In this document: positions 40,946 through 48,597 of the stretch, one piece after another | Position numbering within the stretch: the stretch's first letter is position 1 | How the letters are laid out: each line of letters starts with the position of its first letter | DNA from: Luteibacter pinisoli | GTDB lineage: Bacteria; Pseudomonadota; Gammaproteobacteria; Xanthomonadales; Rhodanobacteraceae | Direction of reading: 5' to 3' | Assembly (NCBI RefSeq): GCF_006385595.1 | Contig: NZ_CP041046.1 | Coordinates: forward strand, 558,001-622,000 | Length of the DNA stretch: 64,000 nt | Notes under the pieces: model-generated | What the model was told of the DNA's origin: nothing | Seen by the model: only the letters and a program-made list of their open reading frames with translations | Databases searched by the model: none | Program-made: the position numbers and the translations under genes

Positions 40946-41946
40946 GCGGCAGCACCTTCGGGCGTGGCTGTGCTGGCCCTCGTGCGGTGATACAGGTACC
41001 AGCGCGCCGCACCCTGCACGCCGTGGCAGCCATGCTCGGTGACCCACACCGGCACCTCGGCCAGCATGCCGCGGACGCTGCGACCGTGCAGAAAGCGTTC
41101 TTCGAAGGCGCTCTGCCTGATCATGTCGAAGATCGAGGAGAGGAAGCCCCCGGCGAGGAAGACGCCGCCGGTGGGCAGGTAGGTCATGGCCAGGTTGCCG
41201 GTGAAACTGCCCAGCGCCTCGCAGAACAGCGCGACGGCGTCCACCGCCTGGCGGTCGCTTTGCGCAGCGGCGGCTGCCGTCACGGCCTTCGGCGTCGTCA
41301 GTGCCGGCGCGACGCCATCCAGCGCGCATAGCGCCTCATAAGCCGTCAGCAGGCCTGGGCCGGAGACGATGTGTTCGACGGGGACGTAGCCGCCGTCCGG
41401 CGCCAGCCACGCGAGCACCTCGCGTTCGCGAACGGAGTGGGGCGCAAAGTCCATCTGCCCGGCTTCCGTCGTCAGCACGATGCCGCCGGCGGCGTGCGGC
41501 ACATACACGGCCGCGCCCAACCCCGTGCCGGGGCCAACGACCAGTGACGGCCCGGATCCGCGCACTGGCGGGCCACACAGGTGCCGGCCACTCGCCGCGA
41601 GCGGCCCCTCGATGGCGTAAGCCAGGGCTTCGAAATCATTGAGGACCGCGACGTCGGTCAGGCCAAGCGTGGTGCGCAGCGTGTCGGGCAGGATCGGCCA
41701 GGCGAGATTGTCGTTGGCGACTTCGTCGCCCATCACCTGTCCAGCGCATGCGAGCACGCAGTGCGATACCGGGACACGCACCTCGTCGTCGATGAAGGTC
41801 CTGAGCAAATCGGCAAGCGACGGGAAGGCCGCGCACTGATAGACGCGGTAAGCCAGCGTTTCAATGTGGCCCGGCCGATCGTCGGCCGCGCGCACAAGCG
41901 CAACGTGGCCGTTCGTGCCGCCAATATCGCCCGCGAGAAAAAGCAT
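40942..41946 (-). CDS. glk: Glucokinase-family sugar kinase
   Basis: The 334-residue protein is of the Glk family (not ROK): phosphate-binding FLAGDIGGTNGHVAL, VLNDFEALAYAI with the catalytic Asp, VVGPGTGLGAAV, and TTEAGQMDFAPHS. It lacks the ROK zinc-binding cysteines. In this locus it may phosphorylate GlcN, GlcNAc or glucose after uptake. ATG 41946 starts the conserved N-terminus; a GTG at 41961 is also possible. It is the first gene of the locus on the minus strand, and its stop overlaps the GH20 start. Confidence 0.87.
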   Translation of the reverse strand: MLFLAGDIGGTNGHVALVRAADDRPGHIETLAYRVYQCAAFPSLADLLRTFIDDEVRVPVSHCVLACAGQVMGDEVANDNLAWPILPDTLRTTLGLTDVAVLNDFEALAYAIEGPLAASGRHLCGPPVRGSGPSLVVGPGTGLGAAVYVPHAAGGIVLTTEAGQMDFAPHSVREREVLAWLAPDGGYVPVEHIVSGPGLLTAYEALCALDGVAPALTTPKAVTAAAAAQSDRQAVDAVALFCEALGSFTGNLAMTYLPTGGVFLAGGFLSSIFDMIRQSAFEERFLHGRSVRGMLAEVPVWVTEHGCHGVQGAARWYLYHRTRASTATPEGAAA

Positions 41947-42022
41947 CCCCGATGTCCCCACCGCTTTAACCCCAAGGGTGAATCACCCCATCCAGGTGCC
42001 CCCGCACCGGATTCGTCATCAG

Positions 42023-42049
42023 GGTGTAACGGACTGACACCGGTGTCAA
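42023..42049 (-). promoter_or_regulatory. Candidate promoter of the glk-GH20-TonB-APC-GH2-lacI operon
   Basis: Reading the minus strand, a perfect TTGACA (42049-42044) is followed by TACACC (42028-42023) at 15-bp spacing; the -10 box is imperfect. The operator covers five of six bases of the -35 box, so repressor binding would block RNA polymerase. Confidence 0.55.
42035..42048. promoter_or_regulatory. LacI-type operator palindrome
   Basis: TGACACCGGTGTCA is a perfect 14-bp palindrome with a central CG, the hallmark of LacI-family operators. It lies about 90 bases upstream of glk, the first gene of the locus whose last sugar gene is a LacI repressor. It overlaps a TTGACA -35 box on the minus strand. 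Confidence 0.8.
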
Positions 42050-42082
42050 GTCACGCCGCAACAGCCTGCGGAATGGGGCAAA

Positions 42083-42111
42083 TTCTCATGAGAAGCGTCT
42101 CAATTGTGAGA
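42083..42111. other. Two adjacent palindromes with a TCTCA motif
   Basis: TTCTCATGAGAA (42083-42094) is a perfect 12-bp palindrome. TCTCA (42098-42102) and TGAGA (42107-42111) form a second inverted repeat with a 4-base spacer. They share TCTCA/TGAGA half-sites 4 bases apart and lie between the divergent sugar operon and effector-like genes. The binding protein is unknown. Confidence 0.5.
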
Positions 42112-42184
42112 TAACTCAATAACTTGGATGTTTACATCGCCCGCAAGGACCCGCATGCTCCGCGCTTCGACCACGGAGAACGGA

Positions 42185-42802
42185 ATGCGGGTGAAGGTGT
42201 TGGCCATGATGGCCTTGGGTGTCGCGACGACGTGTCCACAGGTGCGACTGTCGGCGCTGCTAGCGGTCCTTTTCTGCATCGGAGGTTGCTCGGGTAAACC
42301 GACCGTTCCGCTAGCAACCGTGCCCTTCGATGTCAGCCGAGTCGGCCAGTCAGTGAGCATCCCGGTCACCGTGACGCCGGAGAATGCAAACCTCGACTAC
42401 GTCTACATCGTTGGCGTCTTCTTGTGGAATCCCGATCGGGATCCACGCCTTGTCGATCTGCGCACCTATCCACCTCGGCAACGCCTCTATTTGCGCGTGC
42501 GCGTCTGGCACATCGTTGATGGACAGGCGGTTGCCGTACGCGTGAGCGATAGGGACTTCGACTACGACATCAGGTCCGGCACGTTTACATCGCGACCATC
42601 GATGAGCGAGCGGCGGTCTGACATTGCGTATGTCAAGGCGGTCGCCGGAAGGGACGACGTTGAGGAAATGGATTCGGTGCATTTCCGGTTCGAAGAATAC
42701 GGAGAGTACCGAGTCGACGTTGAGACAGTGGCAGACACCGAGTTGCTGCATTCGATACCGAGCTGGCTGACAGTGCAGCGCGACTTTCCACATGGGAAAT
42801 AA
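42185..42802 (+). CDS. Putative lipoprotein, possible immunity or accessory protein of the adjacent effector
   Basis: The ATG at 42185 follows GGAG and gives 205 aa. A hydrophobic segment (VRLSALLAVLF) ends in the lipobox IGGC (C35), so the mature protein should be lipid-anchored in the periplasm. The N-region is unusually long; a GTG at 42242 would give a more compact signal but has no ribosome site. The mature part begins VPFDVSRVGQSVSIPVTVTP, which recalls DUF5625-type lipoproteins found near secreted effectors, a tentative link. The next gene starts 9 bases after the stop. Periplasmic placement suits an immunity protein for a wall-active enzyme, but this is inference. Confidence 0.65.
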   Translation: MRVKVLAMMALGVATTCPQVRLSALLAVLFCIGGCSGKPTVPLATVPFDVSRVGQSVSIPVTVTPENANLDYVYIVGVFLWNPDRDPRLVDLRTYPPRQRLYLRVRVWHIVDGQAVAVRVSDRDFDYDIRSGTFTSRPSMSERRSDIAYVKAVAGRDDVEEMDSVHFRFEEYGEYRVDVETVADTELLHSIPSWLTVQRDFPHGK

Positions 42803-42811
42803 GGACGTTCA

Positions 42812-43642
42812 ATGAGTGAAAAGCGATATGCGGTGACCATTTATGCCGCAGCACCGGGAACTCCGCTAAGAGGTGACCTCGGTCCGGGTGAAACGGATAC
42901 ATCAAAGATGGACAGGTCAGTTCCAGGGCACGTTTTCTATAAGACGAGCGACGGGTTCGATAAGGAAAGTCACGGTTTCGGGCCCGCCATTCATGGAAAT
43001 ATAAATGGCCCCGGTAAGCACCTTGACGATGACGTCGATCAGTACGTCGATCCGTTCTATGCCCGGACGATGGAGATATCCAAGGAGCAGTACGACAAGT
43101 TGAACGAGTTCGGGCATGACCCGGCCGCGTACGGATTCGATATGACGTACAAGGACATGCGCAATAACTGCGTTGACTTCACGTGGGCTGCGCTCAATCA
43201 CGCGGGCATGCAAAGGACCGAGCGCAGTCTTGGCGAACGCGAGCCTAAAGGCGTCGACGGTAAGCTCAACTACCTACCGTCGCACGCACCGAACGATATT
43301 CGTACGATCCGCGATCCCGTACCTGGGAGTGAGTTGAATCGGGAACAGACGCACGAACGACCTTCCGTCGAGTGGTGGCAAATTCCGTTGACCGAGGCGG
43401 AACGCCCGCCGGCCGAACAAGATGATCCCTTCGATCGGCTCGTCGCTTCCGCAACCGCCGGCAACGACGATGCCTTCGACGAGGTCGGCAACGACTATCT
43501 CCAGACCTACGAAGGTCAGGATTTCCTTCAGGCCGGCCTGGAGCATATCCAGCAGCAAGCGCTTGCCGAGCAGGCGCTTACACAACAGCAGCAACCCCAA
43601 CAGCAAGAAGCGCCTTCGATGGCGATGTCGATGTCGATGTAA
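42812..43642 (+). CDS. Candidate secreted effector with papain-like (permuted NlpC/P60) domain and Gln-rich tail
   Basis: The 276-residue protein has no signal peptide. Residues 1-180 resemble an N-terminal domain I recall from Xanthomonadaceae proteins linked to type IV or VI secretion: YAVTIYAAAPGTPL, TMEISKEQYDKLNEFG, NNCVDFTWAALNHAGM and PGSELNREQTHERP. H40 in PGHVFY and C120 in NNCVDF are spaced as in circularly permuted papain-like amidases. The last 35 residues are Gln-rich, as in XVIPCD-type T4SS substrates, though the usual XVIPCD core motifs are not seen. GC is only about 50-60% in the stretch 42841-43020. Target and secretion route are inferred. Confidence 0.6.
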   Translation: MSEKRYAVTIYAAAPGTPLRGDLGPGETDTSKMDRSVPGHVFYKTSDGFDKESHGFGPAIHGNINGPGKHLDDDVDQYVDPFYARTMEISKEQYDKLNEFGHDPAAYGFDMTYKDMRNNCVDFTWAALNHAGMQRTERSLGEREPKGVDGKLNYLPSHAPNDIRTIRDPVPGSELNREQTHERPSVEWWQIPLTEAERPPAEQDDPFDRLVASATAGNDDAFDEVGNDYLQTYEGQDFLQAGLEHIQQQALAEQALTQQQQPQQQEAPSMAMSMSM

Positions 43643-43657
43643 GGAGAGGAGGAGTCC

Positions 43658-44194
43658 ATGGACGAAGATGATGTGAAGTCGCTTGCGGTGAAGCTCGCGG
43701 CGGTGACGGGCCGGATTGAGAAACGCCTGGATGCGGTCGCGAAGCAGACCCTGCAGGCGAGCCAGGCGATGGGTCACCAGGCACAACAAGCGCTGTCAGC
43801 CTCGGCGAGGATCTCAGCGGAGCTTCGAGCGGCCGCTAACGAAGCGCTCGATGGCGGAACGGCGAGTGCCATCCAGCGCTTCGGCGAAGTGGTCCGCGCC
43901 TCGGAAATCCGCCTGGAGGACGCTGCCGCCCGGCTGGAATCGCGGATGGTGTCGGGCGGGCGGTTGCAGTCGGCGTTCGCGTGGAAGGCCTTCATCGCGT
44001 CGACGATCGGTTCCATCGCCGTCGTCGGCACGGCGGGATACGCGATTTGGGAGGCGCAACGCAGCCTGGGAGAGACGCGCTGGGTTCGCCAGATCAATGC
44101 GGCGCAGGCGGCGGGCCGGCTCAGCGCGTGCCCGGGCGGTGGCGAGCACGTGTGCGCGAAGGTGGATAAACGCTGGGTGCGGCTGGACCCCTGA
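43658..44194 (+). CDS. Coiled-coil single-pass membrane protein of the effector island (178 aa)
   Basis: Residues 1-95 are strongly helical with heptad-like Ala/Leu/Glu spacing (LAVKLAAVTGRIEKRLDAVA onward), a coiled coil. A membrane helix follows (FIASTIGSIAVVGTAGYAIW) and then a short C-terminal domain with two cysteines (ACPGGGEHVC). AAGGAG and GGAGG precede the ATG at 43658, 15 bases after the effector stop, so it is cotranscribed. I do not recognise a named family. A role in anchoring, loading or protecting against the effector is possible but unsupported. Confidence 0.65.
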   Translation: MDEDDVKSLAVKLAAVTGRIEKRLDAVAKQTLQASQAMGHQAQQALSASARISAELRAAANEALDGGTASAIQRFGEVVRASEIRLEDAAARLESRMVSGGRLQSAFAWKAFIASTIGSIAVVGTAGYAIWEAQRSLGETRWVRQINAAQAAGRLSACPGGGEHVCAKVDKRWVRLDP

Positions 44195-44202
44195 TTCGGG
44201 AT

Positions 44203-44333
44203 AAAAAAAACCCCGGCAGCCAGGGGAGCTGCCGGGGCGGGGTGGGATGGCTGGCCCAGGGGAAGACCTGCCATCCGCGAGGTGGCCCCAGGGAGGTGGG
44301 GCCCACCGATGAGGACGCCGTTGCGTGCGTCCA
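44203..44333 (-). ncRNA. Candidate sX13-like small RNA with C-rich loops downstream of polA
   Basis: On the minus strand a string of stable hairpins ends in a perfect intrinsic terminator: GGACGC/GCGTCC (44327-44332 with 44313-44318); a stem 44281-44289/44298-44307 with RNA loop ACCUCCCU; a stem GGATGGC/GCCATCC (44245-44251 with 44270-44276) with UUCCCCU in its loop; and CCCCGGCAGC/GCTGCCGGGG (44211-44237) with loop UCCCCUG followed by eight T (44210-44203). A weak -10 (TATATC, 44341-44336) sits just upstream. Several hairpins presenting CUCCC/CCCC loops is how I remember sX13 of Xanthomonas, which acts on G-rich ribosome sites. Downstream of polA is also where E. coli encodes Spot 42. Confidence 0.65.
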
Positions 44334-44376
44334 CAGATATAGACGTCCGATAACGCCGGAAGTTGCAACGAAACGC

Positions 44377-44433
44377 AAAAAAAAGTCAGGCCGCGTTCAT
44401 GGCCATAGAAATCAATGGCTTGAAGCGGCCTGA
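44377..44433 (-). terminator. Intrinsic terminator of polA
   Basis: TCAGGCCGC (44386-44394) pairs with GCGGCCTGA (44425-44433), with an inner GCCAT/ATGGC stem. On the minus strand the hairpin is followed by eight T (44384-44377). It lies 50 bases after the polA stop and separates polA from the sRNA candidate. Confidence 0.85.
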
Positions 44434-44482
44434 AAAGCAGGTTCCAACGAAATGTTTACGATTTAGACGGCCAAATCGCGAC

Positions 44483-47221
44483 TCAGTGAGCCTCGTCCCA
44501 GTTCGCGCCCACGCCAACCGACACCTGCAGCGGCACGCTGAGGGTGGCGGCGCCGCTCATATGCGCCTCGATGCCGGCCTTCACGGCGTCCACGGCGTCT
44601 TCGCGTACTTCGAGGACAAGTTCATCGTGTACCTGCATGAGCAGGCGCACGTCGTCACGTGGGGCGATCCAGGCGGCGACGCTGATCATGGCGCGCTTGA
44701 TGATGTCGGCGGCCGTGCCCTGCATCGGGGCGTTGATCGCCGCGCGCTCGGCGCCCGCACGCAGGGCCTGGTTGCGCGATGTCAGGTTCTCCAGATACAG
44801 GCGGCGACCAAACAGCGTCTCCACGTAGCCGCGCTGGTGCGCCTGTTCACGCGTGGCGTCCATGAAGGCCCGGACGCCGGCGAAGCGCGAGAAGTAGCGC
44901 GCCATGTAATCGGAAGCTTCCCCGCGGTCCACGCCCAGCTGGCGGGCCAGGCCGAAGGCGCTCATGCCGTACATCAGGCCGAAGTTGATGGCCTTTGCCG
45001 CGCGGCGCTGGTTGGTGGTGACGTCATCGGGCGCCACGCCAAACACTTCGGCGGCCGTCGCGCGGTGCACGTCGCCGCCTTCGGTGAAGGCCCGTACCAG
45101 GCCCTCGTCACCGGACAGGTGGGCCATGATGCGCAGCTCGATCTGTGAGTAGTCGGCCGCGACGATGCGCCAGCCCGGCGGTGCCACGAAGGCCTGGCGA
45201 ATGCGCCGGCCTTCCTCGGTGCGCACCGGGATGTTCTGCAGGTTCGGGTCGGACGAGCTGATGCGGCCCGTGGCCACGGCACCCTGGTGGTAGCTGGTGT
45301 GCACACGCCCGGTGCGCGGGTTCACGATGCCGGCCAGCTTGTCGGTGTAGGTGGAGCGCAGCTTGGCCAGGCCGCGGTAATCGAGGATCAGGCGCGGAAG
45401 CTCGTGCGAGTCGGCCAGCGCTTCGAGCGCTTCTTCGTTGGTCGAGGGCTGCCCCGTCGGGGTCTTCACCTTGGCCGGCAGGCCGAGTTCGTCGAACAGC
45501 ACGGCCTGCAGCTGCTTGGGCGAATCCAGGTTGAATTCGTGGCCCGCCGCGGCATACGCCTTCTGCTGGAGCTCGACCATGCGCTTGCCGAGCTGCTGGC
45601 TCTGCATGCGCAGCTCGTTGGCGTCGATGAGCACGCCCGTGCGTTCCATCCGGGCCAGCACCGGAACCACCGGGATCTCGATGTCGAGATACACCGAACG
45701 CAGCGAAGGCTCGGCTTCCAGGCGCGGCCACAGCGCGTGGTGCAGGCGCAGGGTGATGTCCGCATCCTCGGCCGCGTACTTGCCGGCGGTATCGAGATCC
45801 ACCTGGGAGAAGGAAATCTGCTTCGCGCCCTTGCCGCAGACTTCCTCGTACTTCACCGTCGTGTAGCCGAGGTAGCGTTGCGCCAGCGAATCCATGTCGT
45901 GGCGCGTGGCGGTGGCATTGAGGATGTACGACTCCAGCATGGTGTCGTGCGCGAGGCCGCGCACCTCGATGCCGTAGTGCGAGAGCACGTTGATGTCGTA
46001 CTTGCCGTGCTGGCCCACTTTCGGGCGCGTCGGATCTTCGAGGATCGGCTTCAGCGCGCCGAGCACGTGCTCGCGCGACAGCTGCGCGGGTGCGCCCGGG
46101 TAATCGTGGCCCACCGGGATGTAGCAGGCCTTGCCGGGCTCGACGGCGAGGGAGACGCCAACCACCTCGGCGCGCATCGCGTCGATGCTGGTGGTTTCGG
46201 TATCGAAGGCGATGAGCGGCGCGGTCTCGAGCTTTTCCAGCCACGCGGCCAGGCGGTCTTCCGTGGTCACCAGCTCGTACTCGCCCGGCCCACTGAAGAC
46301 ATCGGTGGCGACCACCGGTGCCGGCGCGGGCGCAGGCGCCGCCGTGGCGGAGGCGGCTGCCGCGGCGAACGAATCGCCACCGGCTTCGAGTTCTTTCAGT
46401 GCGGCCTTGAAGTCGTAACGCGCGTACAGCTCGCGCAGCGCCTCGACATCGCGCGGACGCATCGCCAGGTCGGTCGGTGCCTGGTCAAGCGGCACGTCGA
46501 CACGGATGGTGACGAGCTCGCGCGACAGCGGCAGGCGCGGGATGGCCGCGCGCAGGTTCTCGCCGATCTTGCCGCCGATCTTCGCGGCGTTGGCGATCAG
46601 CGCATCGAGGTCGGGGTATTCGGCCAGCCACTTCGCGGCCGTCTTCGGGCCGCACTTCTCCACGCCCGGCACGTTGTCGATGGAGTCGCCGACCAGGGTG
46701 AGGTAATCCACGATCTGCTCGGGGCGCACGCCGAACTTGCCGATGACGCCTTCGATGTCCAGCGTGGTGTTGGTCATCGTGTTGATCAGGATGATGTCCG
46801 TGCCCACCAGCTGCGCGAAATCCTTGTCGCCCGTGGAAATCACCGTATGGATGCCCGCGGCGCTGGCCTGTCGGGCCAGGGTGCCGATGACGTCGTCGGC
46901 TTCCACGCCGGGCACGCAGAGGATCGGGAAGCCCAGGGCGCCGACGATCTTCATCATGGGCTCGACCTGCGCGCGCAGGTCGTCCGGCATGGACGGGCGG
47001 TTGGCCTTGTACTCGGGGTACAGGTCGTCGCGGAAGGTGCGGCCCGGGGCGTCGCAGACGAAGGCGACGTAGTCGGAACCGGCCTTCATCGTGGTGCGCA
47101 GCATGTTGACGATGCCGAACAGCGCGCCGGTGGGTTCGCCGTGCGCGTTGGTCAGGGGCGGCAGCGCGTGGAACGCGCGGTACAGGTACGAGGACCCGTC
47201 GATGAGCGTGAGCGTAGGCAT
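44483..47221 (-). CDS. polA: DNA polymerase I
   Basis: The 912-residue enzyme has all three domains. The N-terminal 5'-3' exonuclease is shown by LIDGSSYLYRAFHALP and TGDKDFAQLV. The 3'-5' exonuclease looks intact (FDTETTSIDAMRAEVVG). The polymerase has motif A DYSQIELR, motif B RRAAKAINFGLMYGMSAFG and motif C QVHDELVLEV. It fills gaps in repair and removes RNA primers during replication. Divergently, a DUF2782 gene starts at 47316, a pairing often seen in Xanthomonadales and pseudomonads. A good terminator follows. Confidence 0.96.
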   Translation of the reverse strand: MPTLTLIDGSSYLYRAFHALPPLTNAHGEPTGALFGIVNMLRTTMKAGSDYVAFVCDAPGRTFRDDLYPEYKANRPSMPDDLRAQVEPMMKIVGALGFPILCVPGVEADDVIGTLARQASAAGIHTVISTGDKDFAQLVGTDIILINTMTNTTLDIEGVIGKFGVRPEQIVDYLTLVGDSIDNVPGVEKCGPKTAAKWLAEYPDLDALIANAAKIGGKIGENLRAAIPRLPLSRELVTIRVDVPLDQAPTDLAMRPRDVEALRELYARYDFKAALKELEAGGDSFAAAAASATAAPAPAPAPVVATDVFSGPGEYELVTTEDRLAAWLEKLETAPLIAFDTETTSIDAMRAEVVGVSLAVEPGKACYIPVGHDYPGAPAQLSREHVLGALKPILEDPTRPKVGQHGKYDINVLSHYGIEVRGLAHDTMLESYILNATATRHDMDSLAQRYLGYTTVKYEEVCGKGAKQISFSQVDLDTAGKYAAEDADITLRLHHALWPRLEAEPSLRSVYLDIEIPVVPVLARMERTGVLIDANELRMQSQQLGKRMVELQQKAYAAAGHEFNLDSPKQLQAVLFDELGLPAKVKTPTGQPSTNEEALEALADSHELPRLILDYRGLAKLRSTYTDKLAGIVNPRTGRVHTSYHQGAVATGRISSSDPNLQNIPVRTEEGRRIRQAFVAPPGWRIVAADYSQIELRIMAHLSGDEGLVRAFTEGGDVHRATAAEVFGVAPDDVTTNQRRAAKAINFGLMYGMSAFGLARQLGVDRGEASDYMARYFSRFAGVRAFMDATREQAHQRGYVETLFGRRLYLENLTSRNQALRAGAERAAINAPMQGTAADIIKRAMISVAAWIAPRDDVRLLMQVHDELVLEVREDAVDAVKAGIEAHMSGAATLSVPLQVSVGVGANWDEAH

Positions 47222-47315
47222 CCGGGGATTCTCTCACGGGGCGCGGAAGGGCGCCTGTTCACGTGGCGTGAGTGCCCCGGCTTGCTATGCTCCTAGCCCC
47301 GCACGGAGACTCCCC

Positions 47316-47849
47316 ATGAACCGCATGCACGCCCTTGCCGCCGCACTGGTCCTCGCCCTGGCCTTGCCGGCCGCGGCGCAGACCGCCCAGGATCCGAAGC
47401 TGAAGGACCTGCCGCCGCCTGCCCTCAACGACCCGGGCGTGAAAGCGGGTGAGCCGGACCGCTCCGGCCAGAAGCCGATCGAGAAGCCGGTGCCGTACGA
47501 CCAGGCCCAGGAAAACCAGTCCACGCCGGCCACTTCCGATGCCCAGGGCAGCAAGGTGTCCGCCGCCAACCTGCCGGCCATGCATGACGACGGCTCCGCG
47601 GTCGACGGCCGCGGCAACCCGGCGCCCGAAGTCACGGTCCACACGGAGGGCACGGACACCGTTGAGGAATATCGCACCGCTGGCCGCCTCACGATGATCC
47701 GGGTCACCCCGAAGAATGGCGTGCCGTACCAGGTGATGGCGAACAACGAAGGCAAGCTGGTGCGCGACTCGGGCACGCAGAACGTCAGCCCCGTGTACTA
47801 CAAGGTGTACGAGTGGGGCGCGGCGCCGAAGCCGGTGGATTCGAACTGA
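47316..47849 (+). CDS. DUF2782 family secreted protein
   Basis: This 177-residue protein has a signal peptide (ALAAALVLALALPAAAQ) and a Pro-rich linker of about 90 residues. The C-terminal DUF2782 domain follows (YRTAGRLTMIRVTPKNGVPY, then YYKVYEWGAAPKP). DUF2782 proteins are small periplasmic proteins of unknown function whose genes commonly lie beside polA. ATG 47316 follows GGAG. The upstream open frame to 47091 is antisense to polA. It converges on the GST gene with 4 bases between stops. Confidence 0.85.
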   Translation: MNRMHALAAALVLALALPAAAQTAQDPKLKDLPPPALNDPGVKAGEPDRSGQKPIEKPVPYDQAQENQSTPATSDAQGSKVSAANLPAMHDDGSAVDGRGNPAPEVTVHTEGTDTVEEYRTAGRLTMIRVTPKNGVPYQVMANNEGKLVRDSGTQNVSPVYYKVYEWGAAPKPVDSN

Positions 47850-47853
47850 GGGC

Positions 47854-48552
47854 TCAGGCGTCCAGTTCGCTGTAGTGGCGGAAAATGCCGTCTTCGCTAT
47901 GCGGGAGGCGGCGTTCGGAGGCCAGGTAGGCCGCGATGTTCGGCCGGTCGGCCACGCGTTTCGCCAGGTCGCGCAGCAGCGGTAGTTTCTGCCGCGCCAT
48001 GGCCTTCGGAAACGCGTACCCCAGGCCGGACATCACCTGGAACAGCGACAGGTCGGCGTAGGTGAATTCGCGCAGCGCGTGCTTGCCGCCGTTGCGCTCC
48101 ACCACGTTCTCGAAGAAGTGCAGGAACTTGGGAATGCGCGACTCGCGGAATTCTTTCGCGCGCCGTTTCGCCTCGTCTTTCTGGTCTTCGTAATACAGGC
48201 CCGCGCCCACCGGGTGGTGCACGTCGTGGGATTCCGCGACCAGGTCCGCGATGGTCAGCTGCAGCTGGTGCGCATAGAGCCGCTTCGCCTCGCTCTCCGG
48301 GATCAGGCCGTGGCGTGGCGCAAGATACTGCAGGATGTTGGCCACCTGGGCGATCACCAGCCGGCCGGATGTCAGGAAGGGCGGGGCGTAGGGCAGGGCG
48401 CCTTCGTGTTCGCCGTTGAGCCAGGTGTTCATCACCTCATCGCCTTCCTGGCGCGCGACATCCACATAGGCGGCCTTCGCCTCTTCCAGCGCCAGGCGGA
48501 CGAACTCCCCGCGGCCCTGGATACCCGTCCAGTAATACAGCTGATAGCTCAT
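47854..48552 (-). CDS. Glutathione S-transferase family protein
   Basis: The 232-residue protein has a thioredoxin-like N-domain with the catalytic-type tyrosine and loop YQLYYWTGIQGRGEFVRLAL, and the helical C-domain including ADLVAESHDVHHP and YADLSLFQVMSGL. The layout suits sigma/alpha-like bacterial GSTs that conjugate or reduce with glutathione in the cytoplasm. No pathway partner is nearby. The LysR gene lies upstream on the same strand, 45 bases away, and may be cotranscribed or regulate it. Confidence 0.85.
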   Translation of the reverse strand: MSYQLYYWTGIQGRGEFVRLALEEAKAAYVDVARQEGDEVMNTWLNGEHEGALPYAPPFLTSGRLVIAQVANILQYLAPRHGLIPESEAKRLYAHQLQLTIADLVAESHDVHHPVGAGLYYEDQKDEAKRRAKEFRESRIPKFLHFFENVVERNGGKHALREFTYADLSLFQVMSGLGYAFPKAMARQKLPLLRDLAKRVADRPNIAAYLASERRLPHSEDGIFRHYSELDA

Positions 48553-48597
48553 GCGCGCGTCTCTTGCGGTGAAGCGGCAAGGTTCGCTGCCCGACGT

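Noticed and set aside
42812..43642. Calling the 276-aa protein a definite XVIPCD T4SS effector
   Set aside because: The Gln-rich tail fits, but I cannot find the usual core motifs of that domain, so it is kept as a candidate only.
43600..43642. Short ATGTCG repeats at the end of the effector-like gene as a phase-variable tract
   Set aside because: Only about three six-base units are present and they keep the frame, so slipped-strand switching is unlikely.
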